Assembly: GCF_900637305.1 (NCBI RefSeq)
Contig: NZ_LR134365.1
Span: 580,047-644,046 of the forward strand
Direction of reading: 5' to 3'
Length of the DNA: 64,000 nucleotides
Source: Cardiobacterium hominis
Lineage (GTDB): Bacteria; Pseudomonadota; Gammaproteobacteria; Cardiobacteriales; Cardiobacteriaceae
The notes below the pieces were generated by a model. The model was not told where the DNA came from. It saw nothing but the letters and a program-made list of their open reading frames with translations, and searched no databases. Both the position numbers and the translations under genes were made by a program. This document shows positions 62,301-64,000 of the stretch, piece by piece (positions within the stretch are counted from its first letter, which is position 1; each line of letters begins with the position of its first letter).

Positions 62301-64000
62301 GCCGTCGCCGTTGTCGTCGCGGTTGAGGATGCCCTGCACGTAAGCGGCGCGGTCGTTCTGCGCCTGGTAGAGAATCATCGGCCCGGTGTAGTCGGCTTTT
62401 TGCTGCCATTCGAGCAGGGTTTTGATGGTGTTCGCCTGCCAGGTTTCGGCAAGGCCCGCAAACATCGCGTCCCAGCCGACTTCGCTCGGCCAGATGTGCT
62501 TGCCGCCGTCGCCGTGCGCCTGCAGGATTTGCATCAGGGTTTTTTCGCCCGCGCCGGGGGCGACGATGTCGCCGTTCATCTGCGCCCAGCCGTTGTCCTT
62601 GAAGTCTTTGGCGAGGATGCCGTAGGGATGGTGCGAGAGCGCGTCGAAGTAGCCCTGCGCGCCCGCTTTGTACATGCGCTCCAGAAATTCTTGCGGGCTG
62701 ATGTAACTGCCATCGGCGCGGCTGTCGCCGACGGTCATGCCGCCCGCTAGTACGTTCGCTTCCGCGTCGGCGGCGTGCGCCGCTTCATACACCAGCTTGA
62801 GCAGGCGGGTGTAATGCTCCGGGTTCGGGTTGGGATTCGCCCAGGTGTCGCGCCAGAATTTGTTGCCCGGCTCGTTCCAGAATTCGTAATCGTGGATGCC
62901 CTGCGCGCTGTAGCGCTTGACCGCTTCACCGAAGAAGCGGGCGAAATCGGCGTCGTGCTGCGCTTTGGGCGCGTGCGTGCTCGTCCAGTAGCCTTCCTGC
63001 GCCAGTTTTTGCTGCTGCGCGGCGGGCAGGTCGCCGATGTCGCTCGCCCAGTTGGGCGTGCCCATGACCTGCATCAGCACTTTCATGCCGTATTTTTGCG
63101 CCAGCCTGACCGCATCATCGACATAGCGCCAGTCGTAGCTGCCGTCGTCTTGCGGCTGCACCTGGTTCCAGCCGGCGGTGATGCGCACCCATTTCACGCC
63201 GAGCGCGGCGGCGCGCGCGTAACTTTCCTCAATCGCGGTGCTGTCGTCGCCCGCCCAGCGCGGGTTGAACGGCTGCACGCCGACGCCGTTGGTGCCGCGA
63301 AACGCCTCGCGCCCGATGATGAAATCGACCGCCGCCTGCTGGTTGTCGTGACTGGCGTGTGCTTTCGGGTCATAACTGTAGGAAAGCGTGCCGCTCGCGG
63401 CGTCGTAGCCGGTCAGCGTCAGCGTGCCCTTGTCGTCATCAATGACCGTGCGCGGCTGATGGGCAAGGTCGGCGAGTTTGGCGGCGTTTAACGTCGTCTC
63501 GCCGACGGTGAGCGCTTCCCCCGCGCCCAGCTTGCCCACGGCAATGCTGCCCGGCGTGGCGTCGTCCGTCTCGCGCACGGTGAGTGTGGCGGCAGATGGC
63601 GGCTGCGTATCGTCCGTGACGGCGGCCGTCGCCGCGCTTTGCGGCTGCTCGGCGTACTGCGCGTTGTCGGTATAAGTCGCCTGCACCGTAATCTTCGCGC
63701 CCTGCTGCGCGGCGGTAAGGGTGAACGCCTGCGCGCTCGCGCCCGCAATGGGCTTGCCATCGGCGAACCACTGATAGCGGATGTCGGCAGGCACGCCATC
63801 GACGTCGCTGACCTCGGCGGTTAAGGTCGCGCCAACCTTCGCCGCGCCGCTGATTTTGACCGTGCCTTCGTGGTTGGGTTGTGGCTGCGGGTTGGGTTGC
63901 GGGTTTGGTTGCGGGTTTGGTTGCGGGTTTGGTTGCGGGTTTGGTTGCGGGTTTGGTTGCGGGTTTGGTTGCGGGTTTGGTTGCGGGTTTGGTTGCGGGT
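56361..64000 (-). CDS. Giant RTX exoprotein with GH39-like, dispersin-B-like GH20 and beta-helix modules (5' end outside window)
   Basis: The frame is open from the window edge to TGA at 56361 (over 2,540 codons visible). Order, numbered from the GTG at 63794: upstream PNPQ repeats; Ig-like YQWFADG module (about 1-60); GH39-like hydrolase (155-555) with WNEP (E308) and WPSEVGW (E438); calcium-loop-like DNGDG repeats (493-525); cadherin-like module 1 (580-672); Ig-like module 2 (680-768); beta-helix 1 (775-1155); cadherin-like module 2 (1199-1292); GH20 module (1306-1650) with GGDEFGYS (D1474, E1475); beta-helix 2 (1845-2200); RTX nonapeptides GGAGNDHLDGGYGADVLTGG (2361-2380) and a hydrophobic C-terminus ending FSLI. 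RTX repeats and no C-terminal anchor suggest type I secretion; no transporter genes are in the window. Predicted target: exopolysaccharide of biofilms. Confidence 0.92.
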   Translation of the reverse strand, partial: PQPNPQPNPQPNPQPNPQPNPQPNPQPNPQPNPQPNPQPQPNHEGTVKISGAAKVGATLTAEVSDVDGVPADIRYQWFADGKPIAGASAQAFTLTAAQQGAKITVQATYTDNAQYAEQPQSAATAAVTDDTQPPSAATLTVRETDDATPGSIAVGKLGAGEALTVGETTLNAAKLADLAHQPRTVIDDDKGTLTLTGYDAASGTLSYSYDPKAHASHDNQQAAVDFIIGREAFRGTNGVGVQPFNPRWAGDDSTAIEESYARAAALGVKWVRITAGWNQVQPQDDGSYDWRYVDDAVRLAQKYGMKVLMQVMGTPNWASDIGDLPAAQQQKLAQEGYWTSTHAPKAQHDADFARFFGEAVKRYSAQGIHDYEFWNEPGNKFWRDTWANPNPNPEHYTRLLKLVYEAAHAADAEANVLAGGMTVGDSRADGSYISPQEFLERMYKAGAQGYFDALSHHPYGILAKDFKDNGWAQMNGDIVAPGAGEKTLMQILQAHGDGGKHIWPSEVGWDAMFAGLAETWQANTIKTLLEWQQKADYTGPMILYQAQNDRAAYVQGILNRDDNGDGIVDVNIDTNGDGIPDANIDADHNNRPDLLDAADREAYYGFWRQDGSAKPAVDAIKQGTPQTPAAATLNITIENVDTPQPPQNHAPDDITLSASQVAEGQDGATVGKLTTHDPDSGDTHTYKTSDDRFEVAADGTLKLKAGQHLDYAAEKTVALTVTATDAGGLSTQKTFTLNVQDNPAYPAPNQPGSISITGEAKVGSTLTATVKDADNFDASAVKYQWFADGNPIGGATAQTFTLTAAQKGAKITVQATYDDNSAHHETPTSAATAPTADDARTPPNYPVTDGNDIMLRVNRAEKSARDSLLKIEAASPDEIADLRDGKWGQSFTERLQKALDDPNIRIIDIPAGTHRISSVVLDRAQDKHIRGQGSATVLEFDKTDDVAPFLATSGGKAKNLLFSEFSLDMSWKTGDAAVNAFQFTNADSMQVYHVAIKNVGGSAILAQGFRQAGSGSKNLLVLDSVIDGAGLIDHTDGFGVMVKDDSPNAAIVGNQIHNVKGGMAVGGHATTLGAPVEMVIIDNHVGNQQSTTAFEGIGITKGVDRSIIAKNISDPSFDNGISVTSDDNLVVKNHIGSAWNHGIAIEGKNNTVVANEIHNIGRQNAALGENEEYAAIAIENGANNYIANNTASGGDMVYAVKYNGQQLGDNQIGHNDFSGYSKREFSIPPHSSDKTDASVPDTGLAPQTATERVQVAGEAGPSAGAFNHAPTDIGLSALEVPENLAGATVGKLTTHDPDAGDTHTYKTSDDRFEVTSDGTLKLKAGQHLDYASEPTVKLTVTATDAGGLSTQKTFTLNVQDDPAYPAPPTVGARESGLNLDIARHFYSADVIKQFIDTLAKAGGTFLHLHLSDHENYALESALLGQRAQDATRDSAGNHVNPHTGKPFLSTAQVAELASYAKAKGIELVPELETPSHMNAIFRLLALEKGEDYVKALQAANSDPAAREIDITRPQSLAFVQALAQEIATAFGDSARHLHLGGDEFGYSAANNHEYINYINQMAAFLAQHGLKTRIWNDGVIKANLASLDHTIEITYWSHDGRQDGSIGETNRALRASVPELLDAGFNVLNYNAGYLYAVPKQGMGDSTDSNYDSRLILRDWNPGIWDEKNHANAVDGKRLKGAALSIWGENAGTLDDASIARYYADEITTLVEKTRALDDPALAQTLQNRAANDFAALQQDTWLDFEQIANHATLDLGGNGSQHLRLLREDTLDAARGLDIRIKGTDADRITLGDNWHATGDSQTEGGEQYRAYENNGNRLWIDSDIAVQNAAPTSAADTFARENLPPGAAYQIVADLGAAKTAIAADPTLQNLIISDGNHHALLQKNSTGYSDGMPPGWTLTCKNHIPAVAFHDGGADLAPALNAAAQAAKTLQLGIELPAQREYQLGSQIVLENGVPYLHGNGSTLAVQNSVNEAALKLPNGASQGEISGLTLNMNAAPGVHGILGYDLHDYRIHDNHILHLGQRPGYPGYGITVYSGSGHTENITVENNHISAKPGNGAHAHADAPVGIAFNGAQQPGNPQWRDAKAPVWRQYVEDGTVAEADPSRTIKHITVRGNQVSGTYYGVAFSTVSDSEISGNHLHHNTRNISLQDRSNHNTVRDNILTDAHSSAIHIAYASSDNHIENNHIMTTRAGGQAILQAYQGSKNNHYHNNHIDVAHDATTNFMYTATDSSGTTYRDNIASGRVSRASIGAESIWDKAGAGDEKSAYGNNMQDPNLYDGDITHGGGHGALTGLTISGNILAPEPTFAGAPITYLGADSSHGLHGDKTLNGDLDATLNDNTWLGADGREAVRQHQSGDSHVHLHGNGIAHADGTTYHHGTTAYSIGDYTLANDETTLYLLGTHATSGSGNSGDNQLYGNAQTNRLDGGAGNDHLDGGYGADVLTGGAGADTFTFASLLDGKNIDTITDFNAGEGDKIALNQAVFGRLGDNWYTAAGQHITHTTRVYQQGDTLYHDPDGSGSAYTATAFAKVNVTLEEGHFSLI
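56640..56780 (-). other. RTX calcium-binding repeats and secretion-type C-terminus
   Basis: GxGNDxLDGG-type nonapeptides at residues about 2340-2385 form a short beta-roll, followed by DTFTF and TDFNAGEGDKI, the serralysin-type C-terminal pattern of type I secreted proteins. Confidence 0.85.
57195..58262 (-). other. Right-handed beta-helix region 2 of the giant protein
   Basis: Residues about 1845-2200. Repeated N-rich turns such as IHDNHIL, VENNHIS, VRGNQVSG, ISGNHLHHN, VRDNILTD and IENNHIM are typical of PbH1/CASH repeats of pectate-lyase-like and alginate-epimerase-like proteins. Catalytic residues cannot be assigned. Confidence 0.75.
58845..59879 (-). other. Dispersin-B-like GH20 module of the giant protein
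   Basis: Residues about 1306-1650. GLNLDIARHFYSADVIKQFI, FLHLHLSDHENYALES, NPHTGKPFLS, YAKAKGIELVPELETPSHM, HLGGDEFGYS, RIWNDGVIK, VLNYNAGYLY and ALSIWGENA align block by block with what I recall of Aggregatibacter dispersin B, including the catalytic Asp-Glu pair and the substrate-lining Trp. Dispersin B hydrolyses poly-beta-1,6-N-acetylglucosamine. Confidence 0.88.
59919..60200 (-). repeat. Cadherin-like module 2 (copy of 61779-62057)
   Basis: Encodes TVGKLTTHDPDAGDTHTYKT, DDRFEVTSDGTLKLKAGQHL and TDAGGLSTQKTFTLNVQD. Almost the same residues, and long near-identical DNA tracts, occur in module 1. Confidence 0.85.
60330..61472 (-). other. Right-handed beta-helix region 1 of the giant protein
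   Basis: Residues about 775-1155. It opens with a pectate-lyase-like start (RIIDIPAGTHRISSVVLDRA, HIRGQGSATVLEF) and continues in coils such as IVGNQIHNVKGG, IIDNHVGNQ, IAKNISD, VVKNHIGSA, VVANEIHNIG and IANNTASGG. Similar folds occur in polysaccharide lyases, epimerases and phage tailspikes. Confidence 0.75.
61779..62057 (-). repeat. Cadherin-like module 1 (copy of 59919-60200)
   Basis: Encodes TVGKLTTHDPDSGDTHTYKT, DDRFEVAADGTLKLKAGQHL and TDAGGLSTQKTFTLNVQD; see module 2. Confidence 0.85.
62130..63332 (-). other. GH39/PslG-like glycoside hydrolase module of the giant protein
   Basis: Residues about 155-555. A TIM-barrel glycosidase of clan GH-A is indicated by ALGVKWVRITAGWNQVQP, GMKVLMQVMGTPNWASD, DYEFWNEPGNKFW (acid/base E308), FDALSHHPYG and HIWPSEVGWDA (nucleophile E438). 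PslG, the Psl-degrading GH39 enzyme, is the closest type I can name. Confidence 0.75.
63889..64000 (-). repeat. 12-bp coding tandem array (PNPQ repeats), running off the window
   Basis: Unit GGGTTTGGTTGC on the plus strand, perfect for 8.3 copies from 63901 to the window edge, with one imperfect unit at 63889-63900. On the coding strand it reads Pro-Asn-Pro-Gln. It forms a flexible linker near the visible N-terminal end of the giant protein. Confidence 0.9.

Noticed and set aside
60732..62750. 672-codon open frame on the plus strand opposite the giant gene
   Set aside because: It is antisense to the RTX gene, whose frame encodes recognisable glycosidase motifs. The antisense product is a Val/Gly/Ala/Arg-rich low-complexity sequence, as expected from high GC third positions.
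63889..64000. Tandem repeats as a possible CRISPR array
   Set aside because: The 12-bp units have no spacers and keep a Pro-Asn-Pro-Gln reading frame. No cas gene is in the window.

Overview
The window is a high-GC, gene-dense stretch of a Gram-negative proteobacterial chromosome. It carries lipoproteins with clean lipoboxes, BamE, LolA-like, MacAB and TolC-type parts, a bifunctional PheA, RimO and SdhE/YgfZ. No rRNA or tRNA gene was found. An aryl-polyene-type lipid cluster, TbpB/Slam-type lipoprotein remains, a Correia-like miniature element and a dispersin-B-like module fit a host-associated mucosal or oral bacterium. Cardiobacterium (Cardiobacteriales) is my best guess, with DNA exchange with Neisseriaceae and Pasteurellaceae likely. 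The genus is inference, not proven.

Layout. 0-8.3 kb: housekeeping genes (rimO, anmK, a zinc-free bL36, cbpA-cbpM, pheA plus a HEAT-like partner, a YciO-like protein). 8.4-17.6 kb: an Ala/Lys-rich lipoprotein, then a tightly overlapping operon resembling half of an aryl polyene cluster: LolA-like, MMPL exporter, FAD oxidoreductase, DUF3261-like lipoprotein, ketosynthase, dehydratase, ketoreductase and second ketosynthase, with a convergent phosphopantetheinyl transferase. No ACP, AMP ligase or ammonia lyase lies beside it. 17.6-25.8 kb: small lipoprotein, speB, an AT-rich orphan, cca, nadK-recN, bamE, serS, a DUF2459 protein. 25.8-28.1 kb: a TbpB-like surface lipoprotein gene split by a 1.05-kb arsR-type regulator/NAD(P)H oxidoreductase cassette, then a 107-bp Correia-like element. 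28.1-37.9 kb: CPA2 antiporter, META lipoprotein, ZapG with a repetitive tail, ygfZ/sdhE, argG, a J-like/pilin-like fusion and a SMI1-SMI1-SUFU protein. 38.1-42.9 kb: macA-macB-outer-membrane factor. 43-52.5 kb: ion transporter plus CBS protein, a flavoreductase/PepSY group split by an IS481-family element, two exporters, and an IS5-family element next to a related miniature element inside a cysS remnant. 52.6-56.3 kb: a four-gene operon with a membrane-anchored Clp-like AAA+ ATPase and two PA14-like proteins. 56.4-64 kb: the 3' part of a giant RTX gene running off the window edge.

The strongest finding is that RTX protein. One chain carries a GH39/PslG-like hydrolase module, a module closely resembling dispersin B (GH20, poly-N-acetylglucosamine hydrolase), two right-handed beta-helix regions, duplicated cadherin-like modules, a PNPQ repeat linker and RTX calcium-binding repeats. 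It looks like a secreted multi-enzyme directed at exopolysaccharide matrices. The convergent AAA+/PA14 operon beside it is also unfamiliar to me.

Mobile DNA. TA-flanked miniature elements (about 190-340 bp) occur at 3.4, 45.0 and 51.3 kb, with degraded pieces at 0.3 and 48.5 kb. Their ends match the ends of the IS5-family element at 51.5 kb, suggesting that transposase mobilises them.
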